A DNA stretch of 64,000 nt from Muscardinus avellanarius (GCA_963383645.1 OY726559.1:121448239-121512238); one strand, 5' to 3'. Counted from the stretch's first letter, positions 47,892 through 60,305 are shown. Made by a program: numbers and translations. The notes: generated by a model from the letters alone, not told the origin.

Positions 47892-47945
47892 GCAGTTATA
47901 AAAGAAATGTTTTATAACTAGCTGGCAGTTATAAAAGAAATGTTC
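47892..47945 (+). repeat. Short direct repeat
   Basis: GCAGTTATAAAAGAAATGTT occurs twice, at about 47893 and 47925. Confidence 0.9.
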
Positions 47946-48183
47946 AGTGCTGACTCTGTCCTTGTGGACCCAATGTATTTGTACTGATAAAGTTAACATG
48001 CACTGATTAGCCAGGGCATGACCTTTGTTGATTCCAAGTGCTGGATCAGAATCCTATGTGCTGTAGGAATTCTGAAAAGAATAGGATGAATGTGGAGGGA
48101 GTGGCATAGGGTGAAATCGGGGAAGGAATACAGTTCCAGGCAAGAAAGAACTTGAACCAGGGTTTAGAAAAATGGAAAGCTCA

Positions 48184-48381
<198 letters not shown>

Positions 48382-48794
48382 TCAGTGCCATTCATGTGCC
48401 GGGTCAGGGCAGACTCCTCAGGGAGAAAGCCAGTAGCAAGGCTACCGTGAGAACCTGAGCTCCCTCTCGGGGAGAGTCCTCCAGCTCGTCTCCTGGAGGC
48501 ATTTTATTGCTATTTGTTTGCATGGCGATCACAGTTCTGCTTAACACCAATCACAGAGTCTGGCACACCAAAACGTCTAGGGTATGCTTTATCTAAGGAA
48601 CAAACTTGCTCTTCAGACACGGAGCACAGGGAGATGCAAAGATCAAGAAGGTTCAAAGGTGAAACCTGGAGGCTCTCACTGTTGAAATGGAATAAAAAAA
48701 TCGGCTCAGATGTATAAACCTAGATGTATAAGCTTAGATGTATGAGGCGGCAGTCAGAATTACCTACAGGGCTCCCTTTAAAATCTACATGACC

Positions 48795-49032
48795 CTCTAG
48801 GCATGGTGGAGCACAGCATTTGGGAGGCTGAGACAGGAGGATGGAGGTTCGAGGGCAGCCTCGGTTACTTAGTGAGGCAGTTGGCAACTCAGTGAGACCC
48901 TTTTTCAAAATGAAGAGTAAAATATAGGGTTGGAGTTGTAGATTGGAGGTAGAATGCCTCTGGAGTCTATCCTCAGTACCCACCCCCACACACACATACA
49001 CACACAAACACACACACACACACAAAAAAAAC
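48795..49032 (+). mobile_element. B1-dID SINE with (CA)n tail
   Basis: ctctaggcatggtggagcac to ctatcctcagtacc, then a CA-rich run. Confidence 0.85.
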
Positions 49033-49105
49033 CCAACTACATATCCCTAACAACTCCCTCACTTAAAAAAAAAAAAAACTTACATGTGCATCTAATTGAG
49101 ATTCT

Positions 49106-49310
49106 GTGTGGCCAAGCGTAGTGACACACACCTGTAATCCCAATACTTGGGAGGCTGAGAGGGGAGGATCACAGCTTTGAGGACAGCTTCAGCAAGTTGT
49201 GAGACACTCATCAACCCACTGAGACCTTGTTTCAAAGTAAAAATTAAAAATAAGACCAAGGGTGTAGCTCAGTGGTAGAATGACACTCGGTTCAATCCCC
49301 AGTACCGCAA
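49106..49310 (+). mobile_element. B1-dID SINE
   Basis: gccaagcgtagtgacacaca to tcaatccccagtacc. Confidence 0.87.
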
Positions 49311-49344
49311 ATTTAAAAAAAAAATTCTGTGAAACTTTTTTTAA

Positions 49345-49565
49345 AATTTGTGGTTCTGGAGATTGAACCCAGGAGCATTCTACTTTAAAGCTATATCTCC
49401 AGTCCTAATTTTTTTCTTTATTTTGAAACAGGATCTCACTAAGTTGTGGAGGACCTCACTAAGTTGTGGAGGACCTCACTACGTTGCTGAGACTGGCCAT
49501 GAAACTGCGATCTTCCTGCCTCTGCCTCCCAAGTACTCTGATTACAAGCGTGCTCCCCCAGGCTT
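49345..49565 (-). mobile_element. B1-dID SINE with internal 24-bp duplication
   Basis: ctaagttgtggaggacctca is present twice in tandem (about 49439-49486). Confidence 0.87.
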
Positions 49566-49569
49566 AGCT

Positions 49570-50285
49570 CTGTGAGACCTTCTAACAGTTCATAGCACTG
49601 CTTGACAAGCACTCCTAAAATGGCAGCAGCAAATGTTCTGTATTAACTCTTTCTCTATTACAGTCCATGGTCAGAGGTCCTGGGATTGAATTAACAACCA
49701 GAATCTATCAAAAAGCCCCAGTATGAATGAGAATAAAAACACAACACATCCCATTTGCAAGAGGGAGCTAAAGCAGTGTTCAGGGGGAGACACACAAAGG
49801 TTAAGATGAAGGGCAAGCAGCAGAGGAGACTGGGGAGGAGCAGATGCAGGCAGGGACAGAAGCAAGATGAAGGAGGAGGAAGAGTGCTTTAAAGAAGAAG
49901 CGACCAACTGTGTCGAGTGTTTCTGAGAGGTTGACTGTATCACGCAAACCAACCAATGGCCAGGCGCACAGAGCAGTACAGTGCTGGTGAAAGCCGGGCT
50001 GCGTGAGTTCAAGATAATGGGAAATCTAGTCATGAAGAAACCATCAGATCAATCCAGATTATTGTTGCATTGTATTATTGTTGTATTGTATTGTTGTACT
50101 GTATTATAATACATTGTGTAAGACCACTAACTTTTAGTCTGCAAAACTGTCCATATGATGAAAGGAAAAACCAAAGGCTTCAGAACATTGCTAGGGTATA
50201 GAAAAATCACAGAGCGAGATGACGAATACAATGCAGGATCTATGACTGGATCTTGAATTAAAAAGAAAAAGAGAACAGAGGCACC
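49570..50285. other. CHD1L intron, nothing recognised
   Basis: A TTGTATTG-like simple stretch lies at 50060-50115. No exon supported. Confidence 0.4.
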
Positions 50286-50287
50286 AC

Positions 50288-50905
50288 ATGACTCAGCCAC
50301 ACCATTTCTCAGGAACTTTCCAAATGAATTCAAATCCGAATACTATACCGATACACGCACACCCATGTTTTTTGCAGTGCAATTCACAACGGTCAAATTA
50401 TGGAACCAACCTAGGTGCCCGTCAAGAGACGAATGGATAAAGAAAATGTGGTATATACACAACGGAATCTTACTCAGCCGTAAAAAAGAACAAAGTTATA
50501 TCATTTGCAGGAAAATGGATGGAACTAGAAAACAGTATGCTAAGTGAGATCAGCCGGTCACAGAAAGTCAAGGGTGATATATTTTCTCTCATATGTGGAA
50601 ACTAGAATATAGTAAACAAAGAGACTTCAGTCAAATGAGGAGAGAAATCAGTAGAACTGAAGGGGTTAGGAGAGGGAAGTGGGAAGGGGAAAACAGGCTT
50701 GGGGAAGGAAACAGTTCAGATAAGATCCTGTCCATGTATCAAGGTATCACTACCAATCTACTAACAAGCATGGGGAGACAGGTGGGCTATGGCGTGACGC
50801 CACCAAGTGGTGACGTGTGCCTGTACTGGTGTGACACTTTGAATCTCACTATGATGTATAGTTAAAATGCACCAATAAAAGTATAAAGAAAGAAATAAAA
50901 ATAGT
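50288..50905 (+). mobile_element. 5'-truncated L1, 3' end
   Basis: atggaaccaacctaggtgcc, ggtatatacacaacggaatct and ggatggaactagaaaacag are L1 ORF2 3' and early 3' UTR sequence. It ends aatgcaccaataaaagtataaag, like the L1 at 5641-7680. Confidence 0.88.
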
Positions 50906-51079
50906 CATAAAGGAATTAGGGAGACAACTGAAGAAATTTGAATGTGAATAGTATATCAGATACATTAATACAGGAAAAATGAGAATAAGTAAGTTACAGG
51001 CCATTCTTTTGAAGAATTTTGCTATGATTTGGCCACAAAACTATCAACAAATAATGTGGTAAAAGGGGCACTGCCTCAC

Positions 51080-51172
51080 CATCAAACAAATATGGGTGAT
51101 CCACACACTTTCGGAGCTGGGACAAGATGTTCTGAAGTTTAACTTTCTTTGCCATTTCATTTTCAAATGCAT
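51080..51172 (-). CDS. CHD1L: CHD1L exon, inter-lobe segment
   Basis: The 93-bp exon encodes [17 protein letters not shown] and then a stretch ending [13 protein letters not shown], a typical Snf2 signature between the two RecA lobes (human ~299-330). The acceptor is aaaatttcag and the donor GATG|gtgagg. A (TTGG)n microsatellite lies about 30-60 bases upstream of the acceptor, near where a branch point would sit. Confidence 0.97.
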
Positions 51173-51202
51173 CTGAAATTTTAAAGAGAGAAAGATGGAT
51201 TA

Positions 51203-51232
51203 CCCAACCAACCAACCAACCAACCAACCAAG
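51203..51232. repeat. (CCAA)n microsatellite near a splice acceptor
   Basis: Seven units; on the minus strand (TTGG)n lies about 30-60 bases before the exon at 51080-51172. Confidence 0.95.
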
Positions 51233-51281
51233 AAAAAACAAACAACTTTTCATAACCTTACTCATTTCACTGTATATCCCT

Positions 51282-51320
51282 CAAACTGATATTAACCTCC
51301 CCAAACTGATATTAACCTCC
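51282..51320 (+). repeat. Tandem duplication of 20 bp
   Basis: CAAACTGATATTAACCTCC occurs twice back to back. Confidence 0.93.
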
Positions 51321-51567
51321 CAAGCCACAATGATCTACATTGAGAAATAACGGCACACTTATATGGAGTCTCTTACCCACCACGTTCTTTTGAGGAGGAA
51401 GTCTAAGCTACAAATCAAATTTAGAAGTAGTTTGTTACACTTTGGGCAAAATTCTAAATTTCTATCTCTAATTGTTGTTGTGAAGTGAAGCCACTGCCCC
51501 TCCCCCGCCTCCTTTGCAAAAGACTGATCTGCTCCTATCTCCCTCTTTCCATTCCCAACTTTTTGTG

Positions 51568-51772
51568 TGTGTGTGTGGTACTAGGGATGGAACCCAGGGG
51601 CATTCTACTCCAAGCTACACCCCCAGCCCTATTTTTTATTCTTTATTCTGAGTCAGGGCCTTACTGAGTTGCAAAGGGCCTCACTAAGTAGCCGAGGCTG
51701 GCCACAAACCTTGATCCTCCTGTCTCAGCCTCCCACAAGCTGGGATTACAAGTGTGCGCCACCATGCTTGAC
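51568..51772 (-). mobile_element. B1-dID SINE
   Basis: ggtactagggatggaaccca to ccaccatgcttgact. Confidence 0.88.
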
Positions 51773-52084
51773 TCCCAACAAATTCGATTAAACAAAAAAG
51801 TTTTGCAATCTGTTAAGTAATTGACAGGATGGGAGGATTTGATAGGATGGGATGAGGGATCACTTGGGCACTTAAAAGCATTTGCTTCATGACAGGCAAT
51901 GTGAGAGACTGAGTGAGAGAGAAGAGGGGAATTTCACTACCACAACAACCAAGTCTGAGTTACACAAAAGACACGAACACGGTCTCATTCAGGATATAAA
52001 CTTCCAACCTGTATTCTTGTTACACAGAGTGAGTGTGGTTATAATACTTCCCTACATGAAAATCACATGCTCCTTTAGTTTTTA

Positions 52085-52390
<306 letters not shown>

Positions 52391-52493
52391 TCAGTAGATT
52401 GATTTTCCTTTCATCGTTACATGTGCTCCTGGAGTTACAAAGAGGTTACATCCCTATAAATTATCACAAGTTGAAAATATCATAGAAAGAGCC

Positions 52494-52688
52494 AGGCGTG
52501 GTGGCGCACACTTGTAATCACAGCATGTGGGAGGCTGAGACAGGAGGATCATGGTTCACGGCTAGCCTCAGCGACTTGGTGAGGCCCTTTGCAACTCAGT
52601 AAGGCCCTGTTTCAAAATACAGAATAAAAAATAGGGCTGGGGGTGTAGCTCGGAGTAGAATGCCCCTGGGTTCCATCCCCAGTACTGG
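52494..52688 (+). mobile_element. B1-dID SINE
   Basis: ccaggcgtggtggcgcacac to catccccagtactgg. AAATATCATA flanks it on both sides (52475 and 52707). Confidence 0.92.
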
Positions 52689-53089
52689 AAAAAGCAAAGC
52701 AAAGCAAATATCATATAAGTTAAAAAAAAAAAAAAGGAATTTAGTACACCTAAACATTGTTGCTTAGCCTAGCCTACCTTAAATGTGCTCAGAACACATT
52801 AGTCTACAGCTGGGCAAAATAATCTAACATGGCACCTATTTTATAAAAAAAGCATTAAATAGTTCATGTGATTTACTGAGTACCTGCATCTAAACAGTTA
52901 TGTTTCTAAACAGAGCATCAGAGTAATAGTTATTCACCCTCGAGACGGCCTGGCTGACTGGGAGCTGTGCCTCACTGCTGCCTGCTGAACCACAAGGCAG
53001 CATCTTACCACCTGTCCTGGCCTACACTCAGCTGTAAGAAGGCATGGACTGTACCTTTCCCCAGGCTACTATAGGTGATATTATATATA

Positions 53090-53345
53090 TTATGTATATT
53101 TCTAACCATGGGATTGCTTGACTGTATATCAGTTCTATTTTTAGTTTTTTTGAGGAACCACCATCTTGTCTTTTATTACGACTATACTAATTTACATTCC
53201 CATTAGCAGAGTTCTCCTTTCTCTATATCTTTGACCAGCATTTGATATTTTTGATGACAGCCACCTCCTTGGGGTGAGTGGTATCTTACTGTGGCCCTGA
53301 TTTGCATTTCCCTAATGGTTAGCGACACTGAACATTTTAATGTAA
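53090..53345 (-). mobile_element. Old L1 fragment, antisense ORF2 end
   Basis: gggattgcttgactgtatatcag ... ttgaggaaccaccatcttg ... gatttgcatttccctaatgg is the familiar antisense L1 ORF2 3' sequence. Confidence 0.85.
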
Positions 53346-53395
53346 CTAACAATAATGCATTATGTATCTCAAAGTAATTAGAAGAGAGAATTTTT

Positions 53396-53585
53396 GTTTT
53401 GTTTTTTGGTGGTACTGGGGTTCCTGGAAGCCCTTCTACATCCGGGCTACACTCCCAGACCTATTTTATATTTTTATTTGGAAACAGGGTCTCTTAAGCC
53501 AGCGCGGCTGGCTTCGAGCCTGTGCGATCCTCCTGTCTCAGCCTCCCAAGCGCGGGGATTACAAGCGTGCACCATCACGCCCGGC
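53396..53585 (-). mobile_element. B1-dID SINE, young short subfamily
   Basis: Exact 17-bp TAGAAGAGAGAATTTTT at 53379-53395 and 53586-53602. Confidence 0.96.
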
Positions 53586-53929
53586 TAGAAGAGAGAATTT
53601 TTAATGTACTCATCATTAAAAGTTTAGGTGATGAACATCCTAAGTGCCTGAATTGATGACGACCCATATACACGTGAGTCAAAAGATCTCACTGCACCTC
53701 ACAAATATGTGTCAATATTATGTCAACAGAAATTCAAAATACAGTTTCCACTAAATATGGATTGCTTTTGCAACATGCAAAAGTTAAAGAAAATTAACTT
53801 GAGCCACCACAGGTTGAGGACCACCTGTATTTCTGTCTTTACTGAGTTCTTCCCAACTCCATCTTGAATGACTACAGGCTCATAACCCAAGAACTACAAA
53901 GAACTTAATTCTTATCCATTATCTCATCT

Positions 53930-54160
53930 GACAAAGCTCTTTTGTTTCTGGAGTATTTCTGCATTTAATCTCATGAATCAGTATAACAGCTTAGTACTAC
54001 AGTGTGAGAAAGTAATACCGTCCCTATTGTTAGAGCAGTTAAGTGAGGCTTAGAGAAATTAAGCACCTTATCCAAGGTCACACAGCTTAAGTGAATGGAC
54101 ATTGCCATCATACTAACTTGGTTCTTTTGACTTCAAATCCTTTGTTCCGTCACCAGGTGC
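53930..54160 (+). mobile_element. MIR remnant
   Basis: gaggcttagagaaattaagcacc, ttatccaaggtcacacagct and cttgacttcaaatcc-like phrases follow MIR order. Confidence 0.8.
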
Positions 54161-54169
54161 CTTACACTT

Positions 54170-54755
54170 CAAAAACTATGGTAAGTCAGAATTACACTGC
54201 ACGATTGCCAGGTAAAAGAATATAAAAACACAAGGAACCAGTTAAATTGGAACTTCAGATCAACAATGAGTAGCTTTTTACTAGGAATATGCCCCATGTG
54301 ATATTTGACTGGATGTTCTATATTTAATCTGGCAAATCTAAACATTGGGATAATCAGAGCAGGTTCTTAGGCAATCTTTGGCCTGTGGTACGGGGATTTT
54401 GTTTTTTTTTTTTTTCCTGTGAAAGGCTTTCCAACTTCTACTTCTACTTACTTCCCCAGTACCTACAGAATCACTAGTTGGCACCCTGCCATTTGTTTTG
54501 AATCATCGTCCTAGTACATCGCGGGAATATTCAGGTAATTCTGAAAGGCAGAGGAGCTAAGGTACAGAGGAAAGCTGCTATGTCAAGGACAAAGACTCCC
54601 CTCCCTCTCCTCCACCTCCCATCTGCCTCACTTTTGATTTTTGTGCCGTATCAAAAAGAAACACCAGTGCTGGAGAGTGCTGAGAGTGTGTGTCAGCTGC
54701 ACCTACCTGCTTTTCTATCATAGGAAGTTTAAAAAGTCTTTACAGAATTACAGCT
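54170..54755. other. CHD1L intron, nothing recognised
   Basis: No exon or repeat supported. Confidence 0.4.
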
Positions 54756-54757
54756 AG

Positions 54758-54835
54758 GACCTGGGTGCAGTAGTGCATGCCTGTATCCTAGCAACTCGGG
54801 AGACAGAGGAAGGAGGATCACAAGCTTGAGGCTTG
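54758..54835 (+). mobile_element. Old B1-like fragment
   Basis: gacctgggtgcagtagtgcatg to ggatcacaagcttgaggc. Confidence 0.6.
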
Positions 54836-54986
54836 TGATGACCCACAGCATGGTCCAGGCTTCAGTTCAGGGGTGGGGATGGGGGTGGATAGAAAGAGGA
54901 AAATACAGATATAAATAACAAGTTGCGTGGGAATGGTCTGCGAATCAGCAGGGGCTGTCTACGTCTTTCAAAAATGGACCAAATAA

Positions 54987-55415
54987 ACTGAGCACGGTGG
55001 CACACGCTTGTAAGCCCAGTACTTGGGAGGCTGAGACAGGAGGATCACAGGTTTGTGGCCAGCCTCAGCTACTTAGTGAGGCCCTCAGCAACTTAGTGAG
55101 ACCTTGTTTAAAAGTAAAGGATAAGCCAGGCATGGTGGTGCACACTTGTAATCCCCGCGCTTGGGAGGCTGAGACAGGAGGATCGCGCTGGTTCAAAGCC
55201 AGCCTCAGCTACTTAGTGAGGCTCTCAGCAACTTAGATAGACCCTGTTTCCAAATAAAGTATAAAATAGGTCTGGGAGTATAGCCCGGAGGTAGAAAAGC
55301 CTCTGGGTTCCACATCAAGTACCCCCCCAAAAAAATAAAAGAGTAAAGAATGAAAAATAAGGCTGAAGGTGTAGCTTGAAGGTAGAATGCCCCTGGGTTC
55401 CATCCCCAGTACTCG
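54987..55415 (+). mobile_element. B1-dID SINE split by a GC-rich full-length SINE
   Basis: The outer copy is 54987-55120 plus about 55335-55415. The inner copy is 55124-55330. The linker phrase aaagtaaaggat / agagtaaagaat is repeated at both junctions. Confidence 0.88.
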
Positions 55416-55417
55416 AA

Positions 55418-55442
55418 GGAGGAGGAGGAGGAGGAGGAGGAA
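55418..55442. repeat. (GGA)n microsatellite
   Basis: Eight units at the end of the outer SINE. Confidence 0.96.
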
Positions 55443-55688
55443 AAAAGAAAAAGAAAAAGAACCAAATAAGCCCCGCTGTAGAGTTGTGCAAAACAACCAA
55501 GAGAGACACATGAAGAGCATGCGACTGGAGACAGCACGAGGGCCCTAACACCTGCCTTACATTTGTGTTTATCTCCCTGGAAGGTACCCTCTGGATAATT
55601 ATCAGTTCTCTTTCTATGGATAACCATTATGCCTTGGCAGTTTCTGTGCCAAGGCCTCTTGAGGATGATGTGGAGCATGGGAACTTGC

Positions 55689-55851
55689 CTGATTCAGACT
55701 CTTTCTCAATATCCTGGTAACGCTGAACAAAATCTTCCACCTGCTCCTTGGAAAAGAGACCAGGCTCCACAAAGCTGAGGAGGGAGTACAGCTCCTGAAG
55801 GTTGTTCTGGATAGGTGTTCCAGTCAACAGCAGACTAAAGGCCACAGAGAA
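55689..55851 (-). CDS. CHD1L: CHD1L exon with helicase motif III
   Basis: The 163-bp exon starts in phase 0 with F-S-V-A-F-S and contains [19 protein letters not shown], the motif III region of Snf2 ATPases. It ends at EKESES plus one base. The human equivalents are about residues 193-246. The acceptor is cacattctag. The donor is TCAG|gcaagt, a GC rather than GT site: joining at this point gives GCA (Ala) with the next exon and keeps the frame, while the nearest GT, six bases downstream, would give a stop. Confidence 0.96.
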
Positions 55852-55854
55852 CTA

Positions 55855-56570
55855 GAATGTGTAAACACACAGTTAAGAACACCAGAGAGCAATGCTGAGT
55901 CACCCATTACAGCCTTTTTCGTACTAAGAGTGGGATGATTTAATGGAATGAGCAAGGTACATGAAATCATCAGGTTCAAGCTCTACACTGTTTGAGATGC
56001 AGGGAATAAGACCTATTCAGCTTCAGCTAGGAGATGGTGATGACAATCCTGGGACGAGACACTGTTACTTAAGTATCATCACTTACGTAAGGACGTAAGT
56101 ATCATCACTTTCTGAACTCTAAGTATTCACTATGGTTATTATGATTCAGTGTGTGTGAGGTTCCAAGCTATGTGTAATGATCAGTGTGCGGAAGCTTACT
56201 GAAGCAGTTGACACACGATGGCGATACTGGTTGAGTTTGAAGCCAGAGCTATAGCATCAGACCCTCCACTACAGCAAGACGCAAGATCTATAATAACGTC
56301 TTTTTGTAAAATTTTATGATGCTTCAGATGTAAGACATCAAGGCTTCGGGATGTTTCTGGATATCCTGCCACAGACAGCCCAATATGGAAAGAAATTCTT
56401 TAAAGGAATTCTTTGAGTGAGAACAGATGAAAACACCGACAATAAGAAACTAATGGAGTAAAAGGTTTGGGGAAAAAAACAATAACAAGAGATATTAGGC
56501 TAAGCAAGGCCAAACAAATTCTGAAATGATATTAATGAGAATTTATAACAGCACAATGAAATAACACAGC
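55855..56570. other. CHD1L intron, nothing recognised
   Basis: GTAAGTATCATCACTT is repeated at 56067-56115. No exon supported. Confidence 0.4.
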
Positions 56571-56574
56571 AAAG

Positions 56575-56640
56575 TATTCCCAGTATTTGTGAGGCTGAGA
56601 CGAGAGGACTGCGGGTTCGAGGTCAGCCTCGGCCAACTTA
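56575..56640 (+). mobile_element. B1-dID fragment next to a splice donor
   Basis: cagtatttgtgaggctgaga to cagcctcggccaac, within 20 bp of the exon at 56657. Confidence 0.75.
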
Positions 56641-56656
56641 GACTCTCCGGGTTTAC

Positions 56657-56738
56657 CTCTGAAAGTGTTTTATGCAGCAGGGAGCTTTGGTTTTTCAACC
56701 TGTGAGCTTCATCCACAACAAGAACATTCCAAGAAAAG
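56657..56738 (-). CDS. CHD1L: CHD1L exon with DEAH box (helicase motif II)
   Basis: The 82-bp exon encodes 27 residues after a split serine codon and includes [17 protein letters not shown]. The D-E pair is the Walker B/motif II that binds Mg-ATP and polarises water; human Glu175 is the residue mutated in ATPase-dead ALC1. The acceptor is cttctcttacag and the donor GAG|gtaaac, ending in phase 0. A short SINE fragment lies just 3' of the donor, at 56575-56640. Confidence 0.97.
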
Positions 56739-56861
56739 CTGTAAGAGAAGATTTGAGCTCTCAAGTTCTGGGTAACTCAAACACAAATCTCACCGACCAA
56801 TCCTTACTACAAAATTGGGACTGTTGTTAGAAAGACCCCCACTCCATCAGAAATACATCCA

Positions 56862-57060
56862 AGTGCCAGGTGTGGTGGCGCACGCTGGTAATCCCAGCAT
56901 TCGGGAGGCTGAGACTGGAGGATGGCGGTTCGCGGACAGCCTCAGCTACTTAGTGAGGCCCTCTGCAACTCAGTGAGACCCTGTTTCAAAATAAAGAATA
57001 AAAAAGAGGGCAGGGGGTATAGCTCGGAGGTCAAATGCCTCTGGGTTCCATCCCCAGACC
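56862..57060 (+). mobile_element. B1-dID SINE
   Basis: gccaggtgtggtggcgcacg to catccccagaccc. Confidence 0.9.
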
Positions 57061-57289
57061 CACACACACACAAAAAGAAATACATGCAAATTTCCTTCCT
57101 ACGTGAGAGGCTACCAAGTGCATAAGACAGTATCTGGTAAAGGTAGTAAAGACAAGGGGAAAATCTATGCAGAAAGAAAGAACCAGAGAGAGAGACAGGG
57201 AAGGAAAACCATCTAGGACAGATGTTGAGCTTGTGGCGTCTTGTTATTCACGCCCAAAGAATATGGCAAATAGACATAATTGTGCTAAC

Positions 57290-57360
57290 TAGGAGACAGA
57301 CTCAAAAAGGTCATTTGGTCAAGATCATAAAGGCAGAGCTGAGGTTCAAGCCCACAAGAA
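57290..57360 (+). mobile_element. MIR-like remnant
   Basis: aaaaaggtcatttggtcaagatcataaaggcagagctgagg, weak match. Confidence 0.4.
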
Positions 57361-57514
57361 AAAATGAAGGCACCGTGGAATCATAAAAGCTAGTGCAGGA
57401 GAATAGGACTGAACGCTACAGAGCTGTCCAGGAAAGGATTTCCATTGAATCTGCTAACACGGCGTCACTGGTGGCTGCAACAGCAATTTCTCAAGAAATT
57501 TCAGTCACAATAGC

Positions 57515-58020
57515 CCATTTATTTATTTGTTTATTTATCTGTGTTTGTTTATTCATTGGTACTAGAGATTGTACTCAGGGGTATTTTACCTCAGAGCTGC
57601 ATGCCTAGCCCTATTTGTTATTCTTTGTTTTTTTCTTTTGCAGTACCAGGGATGGAACCCAGTGTTTTTCTACCTCTGAGCTATACCCCCAGCCCTATTC
57701 TTTATTTTATTTATTTATTTATTTTTGGTGGTACTGGGGTTCCTGGAAACCCTTCTACCTCCAGGCTACACTCCCAGACCTATTTTTTATATTTTTTTAT
57801 TTAAAAACAGGGTCTCTTAAGCCAGCTCGGCTGGCTTCAAACCTGCGCAATCCTCCTGTCTCTGCCTCTCAAGCGCGGGGATTACAAGCGTGTGCATCCA
57901 CGCCCGGCCCTACTCTTTATTTTAAAACAAGGTCTTACTAACTTGAAGAGGTTGGCCACAAACCTGTGATCCTCCTGTCTCAGCTTCCCAGGATTACAAG
58001 CCTGTGCCACCAGCCCAGCT
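57515..58020 (-). mobile_element. Nested minus-strand B1-dID SINEs
   Basis: An ID half at 57555-57620, another SINE from 57640 with its B1 side at 57912-58020, and a young short-subfamily copy at 57705-57910 inserted in it. Confidence 0.85.
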
Positions 58021-58034
58021 CAAAAGCACTGTTA

Positions 58035-58335
58035 CTTTTATTATTTTGGTTTTGTACTAGAGATTAAATCCTGGGGCATTTTACCTCTGAGCTATATTCC
58101 AAGCCCTATCTTCCTTATGTATTTATTCCTTTGTTTTTTGATAAAACAGCTGTTGCTGCTTTTTCTATTCTTCTTATCAATTACTATTGTTGTTGTTGCT
58201 ACTGCTACTATTATTATATTTGTTTTGTAACAGCGTTTGCTAGGTTGCTGAGAATCTCGTTAAGTTGCTAAGGCTGGTTTCAAACCTGTGATCCTCCCAA
58301 GTAATGGAGTTATAGGTGTACATCACTATGACTAG
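58035..58335 (-). mobile_element. B1-dID SINE with expanded linker
   Basis: Diverged; the linker carries (TTG)n/(CTA)n at 58185-58220. Confidence 0.75.
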
Positions 58336-58397
58336 CTATAAAAACGTATTCTGGGGGGAGCAGACATTATTGAAAAACTGTTACAAAAAAAAATCCA

Positions 58398-58585
58398 AAG
58401 CTGGGTGTGGTGGCATACGCTTGTAGTCCCATCATCCAGGAGGCTGCGGTTTGCGGCCAGCCTCAGCTACTTAATGAGGCCCTTTGCAACTCAGTGAGAA
58501 CCTGTTTCAAAATAAAGGATAAAAAATAGGTCTGGGGGTGTAGCTTGGAGGTCAAATGTCCCTGGGTTCCATCCCCAGTATCTCA
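58398..58585 (+). mobile_element. B1-dID SINE
   Basis: gctgggtgtggtggcatacg to catccccagtatc. Confidence 0.87.
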
Positions 58586-58599
58586 AAAACAACAATAAC

Positions 58600-59400
58600 T
58601 AGAAAAGATCTTGTGCAGAGGTTCGCCTACAAAAAGGAAGCCTTCCTCCAGAGAGAATTCAGAAGACAGGGAGGAACAGAGCTTCCTTACCATTCTCCTG
58701 ACAAAAGTGGGGCCGGTGAAGGGGCTCTGGGATCCAAAGGGGCAGGAAGTCCAGGGACAGTGCTGGTGGCATGAGCAGGGGATGAGCTTAAGAATTACAA
58801 AGCCTAGGGGTCCGATGAGGTCGGGCAGGGTCTGAAGCACAGCGTCAATCGAAACAGACTGGATCCAGGTCCCTCATGAAGGAATAGGAACCTAGGTTTT
58901 TATACATATAGGAGCCAAAGAATGTTTGCTCAATGCAACAGGCTGCTGGGAGGAGGATCTGGGCCCAGTGAAAGGAGGTGGGTCGTATCACTCATCAGAA
59001 TGTTCCCTGGAGAAGGAGAAGTGGAAGGAATTCCAACATGAGAGTCCCATGAGATAATTCTCAGTCCTCTGGATCCATGGATTTTACAAGACTAGTCCAC
59101 TTTCCAAAGAATTTCAGAATTTTCATGCTGTTAACATGCAGTCTTGACTGTTCATAATAGAGCCTACATTTTCCTGCTACTTTCAAAATGTATGATACGG
59201 TAATGGGAAATATAACCTGAACAAACATATTGAAAGGACATATCTACTTTATGTTGTTGGGATTAGTACAATGAGTCAACATTTTGATTCTTTGTTAACT
59301 CAGATTCTTAAATACACCTAGAAATGGATTCAGAACAGATGAACTGAGATAGAAACATTGTATTTCTGCTGAATAATGTGATACTTCAATGCTTCTAGGT
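58600..59400. other. CHD1L intron, unassigned
   Basis: 58600-58900 is GC-richer than its neighbours, but I see no exon or named repeat. Confidence 0.35.
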
Positions 59401-59429
59401 GCTTTGAAGAGATCTCTTACAAAGAGAAC

Positions 59430-59580
59430 CCACAACACTAGAGCTGGGTTTGAATACCTGCTTCCCTATTTATTAACAAAGTAGCTTTGGTGGGTTATCT
59501 AATTTCTTATTTTCCTCATCTGCAAAATGGATGATTCTACTCGACTGATAAAGCTTTTATGAAATTTAAAGGTGATACTT
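59430..59580 (-). mobile_element. MIR remnant
   Basis: ggtttgaatacctgcttccc ... ggttatctaatttcttattttcctcatctgcaaaatgga follows MIR in the opposite orientation to 53930-54160. Confidence 0.75.
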
Positions 59581-59807
59581 TATATAAAATACCCAATAAT
59601 CTTTATGTCCTAATTTTACTATCTTTCCAAATGTCCCATATATTGCCTTGAATTGTGGATATCTAGATATTTCTCATCCCTCTGCTGCATTTTATGTACT
59701 CATAGGATAGCTCCATGATTGACTTTCCTGGTAGTGCCCAAAACTCTGACTTTCCTGTGAAAGAACTCAATAAATGTTAAGTTGGATATTAAGAATAAAA
59801 AGAAGGG

Positions 59808-60305
59808 AGCTGAGCGTTGTGGCTCATGCTTGTAATCCCAGCATTTGAGAGGCTGAGACAGGAGGATCGTGGTTCGTGGTCAACCTCATCTACTTAGTGA
59901 GGCCCTTTGCAACTCAGTGAGAACCTGTTTCAAAATAAAGAATAAGAGCTGGGCGCATGCTTATAATCCCAGCATTCAGGAGGCTGAGTTCACAGAAGCC
60001 TCAGCTACTCAGTGAGGCTCTTTGCAACTCAGTGAGACTCTGTTTCAAAATAAAGAGTACAAAATAGAGCTGGAGGTGTAGCTCAGAAGTAGAATGCTAC
60101 TGGGTTCCATCCTCAGTACCACAAAAAATAAAAATAAAATAAATAAAATAAATGAAGAATAAAAGATAGGGCTGGGCGTGTAGCTCGGATATAGAACTCC
60201 CTGGGTTCAATACAAAAAGAATAAAAAGCAGAGCTGGAGTGTAGCTCAGGGGCAGAGCACTTGCCCAATATGTGGGAGGACATGAGTTCAATCTCCAGCA
60301 CCACA
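59808..60305 (+). mobile_element. Stack of B1-dID SINEs plus ID element
   Basis: B1 halves at 59810 and 59948, ID halves ending near 60118 and 60210, and a classic ID element at 60228-60303 (agctggagtgtagctcaggg...cacttgcccaatatg). Confidence 0.85.

Larger units (their letters stand above)
52415..53830. mobile_element. Tigger-like DNA transposon remnant, broken by later insertions
   Basis: Pieces at 52415-52490, 52700-52910 and 53740-53830 follow the order of an old Tigger-class element: acatgtgctcctggagttac, ttgcttagcctagcctacct, gtgctcagaacacatta, then cagtttccactaaatatgga and ttgaggaccacctgtat. SINEs and an L1 piece lie between them. Confidence 0.65.
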
